Origin: Salinigranum rubrum
GTDB lineage: Archaea; Halobacteriota; Halobacteria; Halobacteriales; Haloferacaceae
Direction: 5' to 3'
Assembly: GCF_002906575.1 (NCBI RefSeq)
Contig: NZ_CP026309.1
Span: 3,968,001-4,032,000 of the forward strand
Length of the DNA: 64,000 nt
Both the position numbers and the translations under genes were made by a program. How positions within the stretch are numbered: the first letter of the stretch is position 1; each line of letters starts with the position of its first letter. This document shows, piece by piece, positions 9,044 to 17,873 of this stretch. The notes under the pieces are model-generated. The model had not been told where the DNA came from. It did not search any database and was given only the letters and a program-made list of their open reading frames with translations.

Positions 9044-9559
9044 TCACTCGAACAGGTCCGTGTGTCGGTTCGCGAGGTCGGAGTAGTCGCCCGAGGAGTA
9101 CGCCTCGAACGCTTCTTCGACGTCGAACGTCGTCTCCGAGAGCGGCGTCACCGTCGCGGGCGCGCCGCGCGCGAACGACTCCGCGGGGACGTCGAGTCCT
9201 TCGGGGATGACGGTCCCGACGGCGACGATGCTCCCCTCGCCGATGCGGGTGTCCGAGACGGTGGAGTTGAAGCCGACCATCGACCCGTCGCCGACGGTCG
9301 TCTCGTTCAACACGGCGCCGTGGCCGACCATCACGCGGTCACCGAGTCGGGCGGCGTGGAGGACGGCGTTATCGCCGACGTGCGACTGGCCGCCGACGAT
9401 GACCGGTCCGATGTCCCCGCGAAGAACGACCCCGGGCCAGATGCTCGAATCGGGCCCGATGCGGACGTCGCCGACGAGCGTCGCGTCCTGAGCGACGTTC
9501 GCCGAGTCGGCGATGGTCGGCGTCTTCCCCTCGAACTCGTAGCGTCGGCTGTCTGTCAT
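9044..9559 (-). CDS. Gamma-carbonic anhydrase family protein (left-handed beta helix)
   Basis: 171 residues with hexapeptide repeats running from about residue 25 to 130 (for example VGDVRIGPDSSIWPGVVLRG), which form a trimeric left-handed beta helix. Histidines in HVGDNAVLH and VGHGAVL are at the positions used for zinc binding. Whether it is a carbonic anhydrase or a related YrdA/PaaY-type protein cannot be told. It converges on the gene pair at 8010-8995 and is divergent from the tRNA-binding-domain gene at 9632. Confidence 0.85.
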   Translation of the reverse strand: MTDSRRYEFEGKTPTIADSANVAQDATLVGDVRIGPDSSIWPGVVLRGDIGPVIVGGQSHVGDNAVLHAARLGDRVMVGHGAVLNETTVGDGSMVGFNSTVSDTRIGEGSIVAVGTVIPEGLDVPAESFARGAPATVTPLSETTFDVEEAFEAYSSGDYSDLANRHTDLFE

Positions 9560-9631
9560 GGTGAGTGTGTGCGTGGGGCACGGTTGAGTATCTTACTCCG
9601 GATTTATGCGGCGGGGGTGGGAGGAGAGGAC

Positions 9632-9952
9632 ATGACCAGTCCGTTCGACGCCACCATCGTCGTCGGCGAAGTCCTGTCGGCGGAGCCGTTCCCCGAGGCG
9701 CGCAAGCCCGAACTGTTCAAACTCGAAGTCGACTTGGGGGCGCGAACGGTCCAGTCGGCCGCCCAGCTCGGCTACCACCACACGGTCGAGGAGGTCGTGG
9801 GCCGGCAGGTGCTCTGTGCGGTCGACCTCGGCGTCGTCAACATCGCCGGCTTCGAGTCGGAGGCGCTGACCGTCGGGGTCCCCGGCGACGACGGCAAGCC
9901 CGTGCTGGTGACGCCCGACGAGTCGGTTCCGCTCGGCGGGGAACTGTACTGA
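9632..9952 (+). CDS. tRNA-binding (EMAP/CsaA-type OB-fold) domain protein
   Basis: 106 residues: a stand-alone OB fold of the CsaA/MetG-C type (FDATIVVGEVLSAEPFPEA, then KLEVDLG, then GVVNIAGFESEALTVG). Such proteins bind tRNA or act as export-linked chaperones in bacteria; the archaeal role is unclear. The start at 9632 sits about 24-28 bases after a GATTTATGC box (9600-9608), fitting a leaderless message; the same frame extends upstream but overlaps the divergent gene. Confidence 0.82.
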   Translation: MTSPFDATIVVGEVLSAEPFPEARKPELFKLEVDLGARTVQSAAQLGYHHTVEEVVGRQVLCAVDLGVVNIAGFESEALTVGVPGDDGKPVLVTPDESVPLGGELY

Positions 9953-10083
9953 CCGACCGAAAGGGTCGTCCGACCGTCCGGCGCTCGTCGCGCTGGGTCG
10001 CTCGCTGGGGCCGAAACCGGCCGAACTGAGCGGTGAGTGACCAAACCAGTACCTACTCAAGCGTAGGACGAAATCACCGGACA

Positions 10084-10620
10084 ATGAGTCAAAACACCGA
10101 ACGAGCACACGCACACACGATCCGGCTGGAGCTGGTCGACGAACCGGGTGAACTGCTGCGCGCACTCGAACCCGTCGCGGACAACGGGGGGAACCTGCTG
10201 TCGATCTTCCACGAGCGGGGAAGCGTCACGCCGCGCGGTCACATTCCCGTCGAGATCGACGTGGAAGCGACACCGGAACGGTTCGACGACATCGTGACTG
10301 GCCTCCGTGAGGCCGGCATCAACGTCGTGCAGGCGGGCGCGGAACGGTACAGCGAATCCATCACGGTCATCGTCTCCGGACATCTGGTGGATACGGGGCT
10401 CTCTGACACGCTGACACGAATCCGCGAGGAGTCCAACACCTCGATAACGGAACTGTCGCTGTCCGCTCCGGAGGGGACACGGGACGTCTCCAGCGCCCGG
10501 CTGAAGGTGTCGACCGCCATGGGCGAGGTCGAGAGGACGATGGAGGTCATCCGCGACATCGCCGACGACAAGGACCTGCGACTGATCGAACCGCACGACG
10601 TCGCCGGTGCGGACGGATGA
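10084..10620 (+). CDS. ACT-domain amino-acid-binding regulator, hom-linked
   Basis: 178 residues with ACT-type folds: an N-terminal unit (RLELVDEPGELLRALEPVA) and a second unit around 90-165. ACT domains bind amino acids and control biosynthetic enzymes. In haloarchaea such a gene commonly sits directly before homoserine dehydrogenase. Here its stop (TGA, 10618-10620) overlaps the ATG of a decayed hom copy, so the partner it once controlled is gone at this locus. The ATG at 10084 is preferred to 10033, because 10084 begins a normal haloarchaeal N-terminus. Confidence 0.82.
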   Translation: MSQNTERAHAHTIRLELVDEPGELLRALEPVADNGGNLLSIFHERGSVTPRGHIPVEIDVEATPERFDDIVTGLREAGINVVQAGAERYSESITVIVSGHLVDTGLSDTLTRIREESNTSITELSLSAPEGTRDVSSARLKVSTAMGEVERTMEVIRDIADDKDLRLIEPHDVAGADG

Positions 10621-11207
10621 AACTCGCAGTCGTCTGAGCCGGAGCGGTCGGTTCGACGGTGGCAGCGTTCGCCGAGTCGTACGGTCGCACCGTCACGGCG
10701 CCCGCCGACTCGAACAGTGCGGTCGTGGACGAGAGAGGAGTGGACGTTTCGGGTGCACTCGCGCGGAAACGAGAGTCGGGGGACCTCGGCGACGACACGG
10801 AGGCTGCGCTGTACGCGGGGGACGACTGCCTCGTCGAGACGACCCCGACGACGCTGGACGATGCGGAGCCGTCGTTCAGCCACGTCGTGACGGCACTCGA
10901 TGGGGGCCGTCACGTGGTTCTCGGCAACGAGGGGCCGTCGCACAGCGGTGTCGGGAACTAGACGCGCTCGACGAGGAGAGCGACGGCGAGGGACGGTTCG
11001 AGGCCACCATCGGCGGCCCGACCGGTGCGGTCCACGATCCGTGACGCCGGTCCGGAACGGAGCGACGGAGTCCGAGGCGTGTTCAACGGACTGGCCAACG
11101 TCGTCCTCTCGCGGATGAGCGCCGAGGGAGTCGTCCTCGCGGACGCACAGGACCTCAGAATCGCCGAGGTCGTCCCGAACAGTGACGGTGTCGTCGGTCG
11201 AACGTAA
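10617..11207 (+). pseudogene. hom: Homoserine dehydrogenase, decayed and truncated
   Basis: Begins ATG AAA CTC GCA GTC GTC and then hits TGA exactly where the first Gly codon of the GxGxxG dinucleotide site should be (V-V-stop-A-G-A-V-G). The same frame resumes as an NAD-binding domain up to VVLGNEG near 10932. A frame change then gives RELDALDEESDGEGRFEATIGG, and another near 11031 gives TIRDAGPERSDGVRGVFNG and LSRMSAEG. The frame stops at 11207 soon after the DAQDLRIAEV region, so most of the catalytic half is missing. At least four lesions make repair by sequencing correction unlikely. Confidence 0.85.
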
Positions 11208-11701
11208 CACCGAATCTATGATATAAATAATATTACTATATCTCGAAAAGGTTTGTTTCGATGTATTTCATGATATCGACTGGACGTCGTCCAGTTCGTC
11301 TGATAGCGTTCTTAATTCGCCCATAGACCCTGAAATATGCAGTGTGCATACGTTATCCATCGAAGACGCTGTGTCCAACAATATTTCTGTTAAATAATCC
11401 ACTTATTTTCCCATATTCTATTCTATTATCCATATATTTTTCCTATTTATGAGAATAATATCCCAAATGGTGGTTGATTAGTGAATTATTTGAGAATTTA
11501 TACTGGATAGCAGTATTACTTTCGACATAAAATTTTTTCTGATATGTAATCGTATCGCCATTGCGCTTACCGCGAGAGATCCGATTTCGAGGCGTCTGGA
11601 CAGTCGGCTATCTCGACGACGGGCCGCCCACTGTACTTCTCGCCCGTCTCCACTCTCGACGGGGTGTCGTACTCTAGAGTGAAGGACAGTCCCGCGAGAC
11701 G
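11208..11701. other. AT-rich spacer without genes, left edge of the accessory island
   Basis: About 490 bases with much lower GC than the surroundings, especially 11215-11560 (runs such as ATATAAATAATATTACTATA). No plausible coding region was found. It separates the dead hom gene from the catabolic island and has no visible inverted-repeat ends or integrase. Confidence 0.7.
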
Positions 11702-12391
11702 CTACTGTACGGAGTCTTCGGGGCCGACGACGTCGAGTTCCTCGTAGAGTTTGTCGTAGCCCTTCATCTCGAACAGGTACTCGCCGTCTTCGACCCGTTC
11801 TCGCGTGTTCTTTTCGGCGGTCATCTTCTCTTTCGCGGCTTCGAGGACGCGTTCGGCCTCCGCCCTCGGAACGACCGTGACGCCCTCGTCGTCGCCGACC
11901 AGAACGTCTCCGGGGTCGACAGCGACGTTGCCACACGTGACGGTGACGTTGATCGACCCGGCGTTCTGCTTCAGCGGGCCCTGCGGGTGAACGCCGCGTG
12001 CGTACACCGGAAACTCCATCTCGGCGATGTCGAGACGGTCCCGAATCGCGCCGTCGATGACGATGCCCGCGAGGTCGTTCGCCTTACAGGAGGCGCACAT
12101 GAGTTCGCCGAGGTGGCCCGTCTCGACGTAGCCGTTCGCGTCGATGACGAGGACGTCGCCGGGTTCGGCCATCGTGATGGCCTTGTGGATGACGAGGTTG
12201 TCCCCCGGTTCGGCCTTGACCGTCACCGCCGTCCCGGCGAGGTCGGCGCCCTCGTAGACCGGTTTGATGCCGGAGTCCATCGCGAAACGCACGTTTCCAG
12301 TGACGTCCGAGGCGATGGAACTCGGAACGCCCTCGAACGCGGCGACTACCTCACGGTCCGGTCGTTCGATATCCGGGTTTACGGTGTGCAT
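11702..12391 (-). CDS. RraA-like / HMG-CHA aldolase family protein
   Basis: 229 residues. Matches the RraA/4-hydroxy-4-methyl-2-oxoglutarate aldolase fold: SSIASDVTGN near the N-terminus, AEPGDVLVIDANG, then GIVIDGAIRD with the Arg-Asp pair used for substrate and metal binding, and a late DPGDVLVGDDEGV. Enzymes of this fold cleave or decarboxylate 2-oxo acids; others are regulators, so the precise reaction is open. It lies at the far end of the minus-strand group 15661-11702 and is likely part of the same sugar-acid or oxo-acid catabolic set. Confidence 0.82.
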   Translation of the reverse strand: MHTVNPDIERPDREVVAAFEGVPSSIASDVTGNVRFAMDSGIKPVYEGADLAGTAVTVKAEPGDNLVIHKAITMAEPGDVLVIDANGYVETGHLGELMCASCKANDLAGIVIDGAIRDRLDIAEMEFPVYARGVHPQGPLKQNAGSINVTVTCGNVAVDPGDVLVGDDEGVTVVPRAEAERVLEAAKEKMTAEKNTRERVEDGEYLFEMKGYDKLYEELDVVGPEDSVQ

Positions 12392-12547
12392 ACACCGGCG
12401 GACACGCCTGTGCTACGTTAACTTACCGATATCGACAGACGCGGGGAGAAGGAGCGACCACGCATTCGGGGAGGTCGTATGCGGGGGGTCACAGCGACGG
12501 ATGGAGAGACGAGCGGTGCCACGGGTGAGGACGACGAGGCGGAGGAG

Positions 12548-13573
12548 TCAGAACGAGAACATCGGTTTACACGTCCGTCCCGCGAGGAAGTCCTCGAACA
12601 CCGCTGCGGGTTCGTCGGACGTGTACCGGGTGTCGATGATGGTGTCCGCGTCGATGTTCTCCATTTCGAGCATACGGAGCGCCTGTTTGAAGTTCGCCTT
12701 CGTCGCGCCGTACGCGGCCCGGATGTCGAGTTCCGCGCGGACGATAGGCGAGAAGAACAGTTCGCTCGGGTCACCGGGCAAGCCGATGACGACGATCTCG
12801 CCGCCTTTCTTGACCAGGTCGACGGAGCTTTCGATACCCGTTTTGTGTCCCGTGGTGTCGAAGACGGCCTCCACGCCGATACCGTCGGTTCGCGCGTCGA
12901 CGTGTTCCGAAAGGGAGTCGTCCTGAGCGTTGACCGTGTCGATGCCGAGGCGTTCGACGAGCGGAAGTCGGTACTCGGTGTCCTTCCCGATACCCGAGAG
13001 GACGACGTCGGTCCCCATCGAGTCGAGCAACGCCGCCGTCAACACGCCGATGGGCCCCGGTCCCTGAACGACGACCGAGTCGCCTGGCGTGACCGTCGAA
13101 CGCTCGTACACCGACCGGGCCGCGATGCTCAGCGGCTCTGTCAGTGCCGCGTGCTTCGTGGGAATCCCCTCGGGGACCTTGACCAGGTGGTCCTCGTGAA
13201 CGCTCGTGTACTCGGCGTACGCACCGTCGGTGTGCATCCCGGAGATAGTGGTGTTCTGACACACGTTCACCTCTCCGACCTCACACTGGTGGCACTCGCC
13301 GCACGGATGAATGGGGGCTTCAACCGCGGCGTCGCCGGGTTGGAATCGGGTGACGTTTTCGCCGGTTTCGACGACGTGACCGGCGTACTCGTGACCCATG
13401 ATCCGGGGAATCTGGATCCACTCGAAGCCGTCCATCTGCAGGTACGCGTGAACGTCGCTGCCACAGACGCCCGCGTGTTCGACATCGATTAGAACGTCGT
13501 TCGGACCCAGAGAGGGCCGTTCGACCTCGCGCACTTCGACGGATTTCCGTCCTGTCTGAACGATTGCTCTCAT
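12548..13573 (-). CDS. Zinc-dependent MDR alcohol/polyol dehydrogenase
   Basis: 341 residues, full-length medium-chain dehydrogenase. Catalytic-zinc ligands Cys37 and His61-Glu62 are present; the structural zinc lobe has Cys91, 94, 97 and 105; the Rossmann motif GPGPIG lies near 170. Closest in pattern to sorbitol, threonine and galactonate-type NAD(P)-dependent dehydrogenases. It starts 22 bases after the stop of the SDR gene at 13596, so the two are probably cotranscribed. Substrate is inferred only loosely from context as a sugar or sugar acid. Confidence 0.9.
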   Translation of the reverse strand: MRAIVQTGRKSVEVREVERPSLGPNDVLIDVEHAGVCGSDVHAYLQMDGFEWIQIPRIMGHEYAGHVVETGENVTRFQPGDAAVEAPIHPCGECHQCEVGEVNVCQNTTISGMHTDGAYAEYTSVHEDHLVKVPEGIPTKHAALTEPLSIAARSVYERSTVTPGDSVVVQGPGPIGVLTAALLDSMGTDVVLSGIGKDTEYRLPLVERLGIDTVNAQDDSLSEHVDARTDGIGVEAVFDTTGHKTGIESSVDLVKKGGEIVVIGLPGDPSELFFSPIVRAELDIRAAYGATKANFKQALRMLEMENIDADTIIDTRYTSDEPAAVFEDFLAGRTCKPMFSF

Positions 13574-13595
13574 ACTGTGTGTCTGTCGTTGGCGG

Positions 13596-14510
13596 TCACT
13601 CTGCTGGACTGGTGACGTTCGGCGGGCTGTCCCACTCCGAGGCGTCGTCTCTCGGTTCGTAGCCGAGGACCGCCTTCGCGTGTTCGAGGTCGAACCACCG
13701 AGCGGCGTTGTCGCTGACGGCGTAGAACGTGTCGTAGGTCACGGAGTCGTCCGCCAGACAGCACTCGAGCAGATGAGCGAAATCACGCTGGGAAGTCCAC
13801 GTCGCCTTCATGCGCTTTACCATCCGTTCGTACTCCTCGCTACCGCGTTCCCACGACCCGGTCTGTGACTGGTCCCAGACCTCGCCCTCTTTGACTTTGT
13901 GTTCGTCGCTCCGGTCGACACCGCGCTCCGCGTCACCGTACGGGTGGTCGTATCGTTGGGTACGGACGCTGGAGATGCGGAGAGAGTAGATGTGCTCCGG
14001 TGCGCCGTCCCTGCGCGCGTGAGCACGGCACATGTGTTCGCCGAACATCTTCGAGGCGCCGTAGTAGCTGTCGGGTTTCGGGAGAGTCTCGTGGGAGAGT
14101 CGGAACGGGTCGAACTCGCTCGGATAGTCCTCCTCGTAGAGGTCCGGGGCGTGGTCCTCCTCGTAGAGACCCATCACACGCTGGGAGGACGCGAAGACAA
14201 GCGTTTCCACGCCGGCCTCTCTCATCGCCCTGAGCACGTTGTACGTCCCGACGACGTTCGGTTCGATCACCTCCTGAAACCCCGCACCCGCGTCGGACTG
14301 CGCAGCCAGATGGATAACCGCGTCCTGGCCGTCGAACGCCGGTCGGATCGCGTCGTAGTCGGCGATGTCGGCGACGTGAGTCTCGTACTCCGGGTGGTCC
14401 TCCAGGTTCAGGAACGTGAACTCGTACTCGTCCTTGCCGTAGAGGTGATTCAGGATCGCCTCCCCCGCCTCACCGTACGGTCCCGTGACCAATACGCGTT
14501 GCTTACTCAT
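13596..14510 (-). CDS. SDR-family NAD-dependent epimerase/dehydrogenase (uronate-dehydrogenase-like)
   Basis: 304 residues of the extended SDR type. The cofactor loop is GPYGEAG (10-16) and the catalytic pair is Tyr150-x3-Lys154 (YGASK), with VFASSQRVMG upstream supplying the Ser. The overall pattern recalls uronate dehydrogenases and sugar-nucleotide epimerases. An upstream GTTAAATA element (14536-14543, minus strand) could be the promoter. It is followed at 22 bases by the MDR dehydrogenase, supporting a shared oxidation route. Confidence 0.83.
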   Translation of the reverse strand: MSKQRVLVTGPYGEAGEAILNHLYGKDEYEFTFLNLEDHPEYETHVADIADYDAIRPAFDGQDAVIHLAAQSDAGAGFQEVIEPNVVGTYNVLRAMREAGVETLVFASSQRVMGLYEEDHAPDLYEEDYPSEFDPFRLSHETLPKPDSYYGASKMFGEHMCRAHARRDGAPEHIYSLRISSVRTQRYDHPYGDAERGVDRSDEHKVKEGEVWDQSQTGSWERGSEEYERMVKRMKATWTSQRDFAHLLECCLADDSVTYDTFYAVSDNAARWFDLEHAKAVLGYEPRDDASEWDSPPNVTSPAE

Positions 14511-14662
14511 CGTCGTCAGAACCGAGACGCTACGTCTATTTAACTTTATTCACTACTCGAACGTCGAACGCTCGCGTCCACGGGGCCGCCGCGTCGGGCG
14601 AAAGACGGCCGTCAGCGACCCGGCGGCGGCGGTTGCGACGGGGACTCGATACGAGCGTCGGC

Positions 14663-15661
14663 TCAGCCCGGGAGACGCCTTTCAGGTAGTCCCTCCGCCC
14701 GACGGTGGTAGTTCACGAAGTCGAGGACCGCCTCCTCGACGCTCCACTCCTGTGTCAGTCCCAGTTCGTCGTACCACCGTCCGCAGTCGAGTGTCGGGTT
14801 CGCCAGCGCGTCGCCCCAGTCGTCCATCTCCTCCGGCGACGGGTAGTCGATGGTGACCTCCGGCGAGAGCGCCCGGAGCGTCTCCACGATCCGGTCGAAC
14901 TCGTACGCCTCCCGGTTCCCCTGGTTGTACACGAGGTGGTCGAAGGGGCCCATGCCCGCGAGTTCGACGAACCACCGTCCGAGGTCCTTCCCGTAGGAGA
15001 GGTTGATGCCGTCCCACTGCGTCCAGTACGCCGGCACCGTCACGTCGCGGCCGAGACCGGCCTGCCTGACGAACTCGTTCAGTTCCCCGGTCGCACCGAC
15101 GCGCCGGCCGCGTCCCCAGACGCCGCCGAGTCGGACCCCGACGTAGTTCGGCTCGAACTTCCGGTCGTACGTCCGGCCCATGACCTCGTTGACGTACTTG
15201 GTGGCCGCGTACGGGTTACGGACCTTGACGGGGTCGCTCTCGCGGACGGTCGGGTCGTCCATCCAGTAGTAGTCGTCGACGGTCCCGTACACCGACGCGG
15301 TGCTCGCGAACACACAGGTGGAGACGTCGAAGTCGCGAACCGCGTCGAAGACGTTGTTGGTGCCCACGCAGTTGACCCTGATCGCCTCCGTCGGGTTCTC
15401 CCAGGCCCGGTGGGCCACGTAGGCCGCGAGATGGACGACTCGGGTGGGTTCGTACCGCTCGAACGTCTCCGTCAACTGCTCCGTGTCGGTGACGTCTCCC
15501 CGGATCAGCGTGAGGTCGTCGCGAACGTCCTCGATCACCGCTTCGTTCGGGTACAGGTCGTACACGACGATCTGATCGGCGTCGTACCCCCGGTCGACCA
15601 GCTCGCGAACGACGTAGTTGCCCGCCAGTCCCGTACCGCCTGTGATGAGGTAAGAGTCCAT
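14663..15661 (-). CDS. SDR-family NAD-dependent epimerase/dehydratase
   Basis: 332 residues from the ATG at 15661. The start places the cofactor motif ITGGTGLAG at residues 6-14, and a GTATATG box lies about 36-42 bases upstream; an upstream in-frame start at 15700 would add 13 unlikely residues. The catalytic Tyr-Lys pair is in NPYAATKYV. It has a 30% longer C-terminal substrate domain than simple reductases, like sugar-nucleotide epimerases. The unusually long upstream gap holds candidate IclR operator copies. Confidence 0.83.
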   Translation of the reverse strand: MDSYLITGGTGLAGNYVVRELVDRGYDADQIVVYDLYPNEAVIEDVRDDLTLIRGDVTDTEQLTETFERYEPTRVVHLAAYVAHRAWENPTEAIRVNCVGTNNVFDAVRDFDVSTCVFASTASVYGTVDDYYWMDDPTVRESDPVKVRNPYAATKYVNEVMGRTYDRKFEPNYVGVRLGGVWGRGRRVGATGELNEFVRQAGLGRDVTVPAYWTQWDGINLSYGKDLGRWFVELAGMGPFDHLVYNQGNREAYEFDRIVETLRALSPEVTIDYPSPEEMDDWGDALANPTLDCGRWYDELGLTQEWSVEEAVLDFVNYHRRAEGLPERRLPG

Positions 15662-15964
15662 GCTCAGAACCTGACGGGAGCATGTGAGCCGACGAGACAT
15701 ATACCTGTGCCTCGGAGGTGACGACTGAGGTTCGAGGCCCTCCGTGGAGCCCGATTTCGGCGGTCCACACGCGTTTCAACATATTCAAAGTCGGTACCGG
15801 AGTTCCATGACAGAGTTATAGCTGTAAGAACGCTCCACGCACCCGCCTTCTCTGCCCTTATCACACGATTTTTTGTTATATAAAGAGGGGCAGACACGCC
15901 AGTCGTCGACGCTCGAACGGCCGTCTCCGGGCAGTTCGGCCGAATCCTCCCGTCGACCGCGCTA

Positions 15965-15983
15965 GTTTCAAAATACTCGAACT
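15965..15983. promoter_or_regulatory. Candidate IclR operator, degenerate copy A
   Basis: GTTTCAA-AATAC-TCGAACT: one perfect half-site with the same 5-base spacer as the palindrome at 17104. Its left 11 bases (15965-15975) are the exact reverse complement of 16122-16132. A further lone half-site GTTTCAA lies at 15773-15779. Confidence 0.45.
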
Positions 15984-16113
15984 TTTGGACCGCTTCCGTT
16001 ACACCAGTACGCGTGTAATATTTTTCCGAGGCGCTCGCTCGCGATCCTGTTTTATACTGGTCGTTCGTGCGAATTCGAGGCCAGGGCCGTGTGTTCGGCG
16101 TTCGCCTCACGCG

Positions 16114-16132
16114 ATTTCGACTATTTTGAAAC
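16114..16132. promoter_or_regulatory. Candidate IclR operator, degenerate copy B
   Basis: ATTTCGA-CTATT-TTGAAAC: one perfect half-site plus a 5-of-7 half-site, again with a 5-base spacer. Together with copy A it brackets about 170 bases of the gap (15662-16281) upstream of the SDR gene; a palindromic TTATATAA near 15877 lies outside them. No gene is seen in this gap. Confidence 0.45.
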
Positions 16133-16281
16133 CACGGAGCAGCGCTCCCTGTGGAGCGGTCGCCCTTCGCAGGAGACCGCTTTTCCGACGCGTCGTTCGT
16201 GAGAGACGGGCCTCCGTGGCGACGGCTATCGGGCGCGCTGGAGGCAGTTCAACTTGCTCGAAAAGGGAGGCGCTCGACGGT

Positions 16282-17061
16282 TCACCGCTGAACGAGTTTC
16301 AGTTCGATGATGTTGCGCTTGTCGAAGAGCGCCGGGGCGAGTTCCTCGTTGATTCGCTCCTCGCTCATCCGACTCAGCGGTCCGCTGATGCTGATCGCAC
16401 CCACCACCGAGTCGGTGTCGAGCATGATCGGAACGGCGACGGCCCTGACGCCCGGGAAGTGCTCTCCGTTGTTTATCGCGTACTTCCGTTCCCTGATTCG
16501 GTCGAGTTCCCTGTTGAGTTCCTCGCGCGTTTTGATCGTCGCCGCCGTCGACTGTGGCAGGCCGCGCAGGTCGACGATCCGGTCCACGTCGGCCTCCGGA
16601 AGCTGTGCCAGCATCGACTTCCCGGTCGCCGTCCGGTGGAGGTAGAGGTGAGTCCCGAGCGGGGCGTTGTCGTCGATCGAGTCCGGGTTCTCCGACTTGT
16701 AAAGCTGTACCATGTACCCGTTCTCCATGGTGCCGACGTTCGCGATCTCTCCGTGCTCCTGCTGGAGGTTGTCCACCTCGTTCTTCGCGGCTTTGAACAG
16801 CGCCATCCGGTCCCGCAGTTCGCCGCCGGTGCGGAGGAACCGGAGGCTACAGCGGTAGTTTCCGTCCTCCTTTATCACGTACCCGCTCGCGACGAGCGTC
16901 GCCATGTAGATGTGGGCCGTGCTGACCGGGACGTCGAACGCCGCCGCGATCTCCGAGAGCGTGGCCTCGTCTTCGGTCCGGAGGTGCTCGATTATCCGAA
17001 ACGCTCTACTCACGCTCTTCAACCGCCGTCCGGCCGTTTCATCACCCGTCACGTCGTCCAT
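16282..17061 (-). CDS. IclR-family transcriptional regulator
   Basis: 259 residues. An N-terminal winged helix-turn-helix (about 15-75: AFRIIEHLRTEDEATLSEIA) is followed by an IclR ligand-binding domain with TATGKSMLAQL and FPGVRAVAVPI. IclR proteins repress or activate catabolic operons in response to small organic acids. The start at 17061 is chosen because a TTCTTATT box lies at about 17087-17094; the longer start at 17088 would overlap it. A perfect 7-5-7 palindrome at 17104-17122 sits just upstream of the promoter, suggesting autoregulation. Confidence 0.9.
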   Translation of the reverse strand: MDDVTGDETAGRRLKSVSRAFRIIEHLRTEDEATLSEIAAAFDVPVSTAHIYMATLVASGYVIKEDGNYRCSLRFLRTGGELRDRMALFKAAKNEVDNLQQEHGEIANVGTMENGYMVQLYKSENPDSIDDNAPLGTHLYLHRTATGKSMLAQLPEADVDRIVDLRGLPQSTAATIKTREELNRELDRIRERKYAINNGEHFPGVRAVAVPIMLDTDSVVGAISISGPLSRMSEERINEELAPALFDKRNIIELKLVQR

Positions 17062-17103
17062 AGGAGAATACACCGAGGCGCCGCTCAATAAGAATGTCGT
17101 CTG

Positions 17104-17122
17104 GTTTCAAGAGTGTTGAAAC
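17104..17122. promoter_or_regulatory. Candidate IclR operator, perfect palindrome
   Basis: GTTTCAA-GAGTG-TTGAAAC: two perfect 7-base arms with a 5-base spacer, 10-18 bases upstream of the TATA box of the iclR gene and in front of the neighbouring MBL-hydrolase stop codon. Position at the BRE edge fits an archaeal repressor or activator site. Confidence 0.6.
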
Positions 17123-17195
17123 GCGACCGACCCGACTCAGGGGTCGTGCCGGCCGACGAACGAGCGCGGCAGACGCGGGACGGGAGCGACGTCGC

Positions 17196-17873
17196 CTATT
17201 CGGTTCGCGGGTCCCACTCGTTCCACTCGCGCTCGACGAGGAAGTCGTCGAGTTTCCCCTTGGGGTCGTCGAAGACGTGCGAGCCGTGGAAGACCAGAAG
17301 CGTCTCGAAGTCGTGTTCGAGGAGGTTGTAGAGGTTCAGTTCGGCCGCCCGGTGGTCGTCGTTGAACAACGCCGGCGGAGGGAGGAGATATCCGGCCGGG
17401 AGGCCCCCGCGGTCGGACCCGTCGAGCGTGTCGCCCGAGATCAGGATGCCGCGGTCTTCGAGCAGGAGCGCGGAGGTCGCCTCGGTGTGTCCCGGAACCT
17501 GGATCACGCGGATGTTCCCCTCCAGCAGGTCGCCGTCCTCGTAGGCGACGTCCGGTTCGATGTCGTACCCCTCCTCTTCGAGGTGCGTGTAGAGCTTCGT
17601 CTCGTCGGCCGGCATGAGGAGTTCGGGCGAGAACGCGTCCATCACGTGTTTGAGACCGCCGTGGTGGCCGTGGTCCCCGTGCGTGATGACGACGCGGTCG
17701 ACGGTGCCGTACTCGTCTTCGAGGATGCGAACCAGTTCGTCCCCGTTCTCCCTGAACGCCGTGTCCACCAGCGTCGTCCGCCCGTCGGGGACGTCCCGGA
17801 GGACGAGCACGCGCACGTTCTCGAACTGAATCTGGTCGATACCCTCGGTTACTTCACTCAGGCTCATGTCCAT
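17196..17873 (-). CDS. Metallo-beta-lactamase-fold hydrolase with altered metal motif
   Basis: 225 residues. The fold is recognisable from VVITHGDHGHHGG, VPGHTEATSALLL and GILISGDTLDG. In place of the canonical HxHxDH it reads H-G-D-H-G-H, so one of the usual His ligands is Asp and the usual Asp is Gly; the downstream His and Asp ligands are present. The family includes lactonases and thiolesterases. It may start at 17873 or at the Met two codons on. A CTTTTACAAC box lies at about 17896-17905. A lactonase step in sugar-acid breakdown is possible but unproven. Confidence 0.78.
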   Translation of the reverse strand: MDMSLSEVTEGIDQIQFENVRVLVLRDVPDGRTTLVDTAFRENGDELVRILEDEYGTVDRVVITHGDHGHHGGLKHVMDAFSPELLMPADETKLYTHLEEEGYDIEPDVAYEDGDLLEGNIRVIQVPGHTEATSALLLEDRGILISGDTLDGSDRGGLPAGYLLPPPALFNDDHRAAELNLYNLLEHDFETLLVFHGSHVFDDPKGKLDDFLVEREWNEWDPRTE

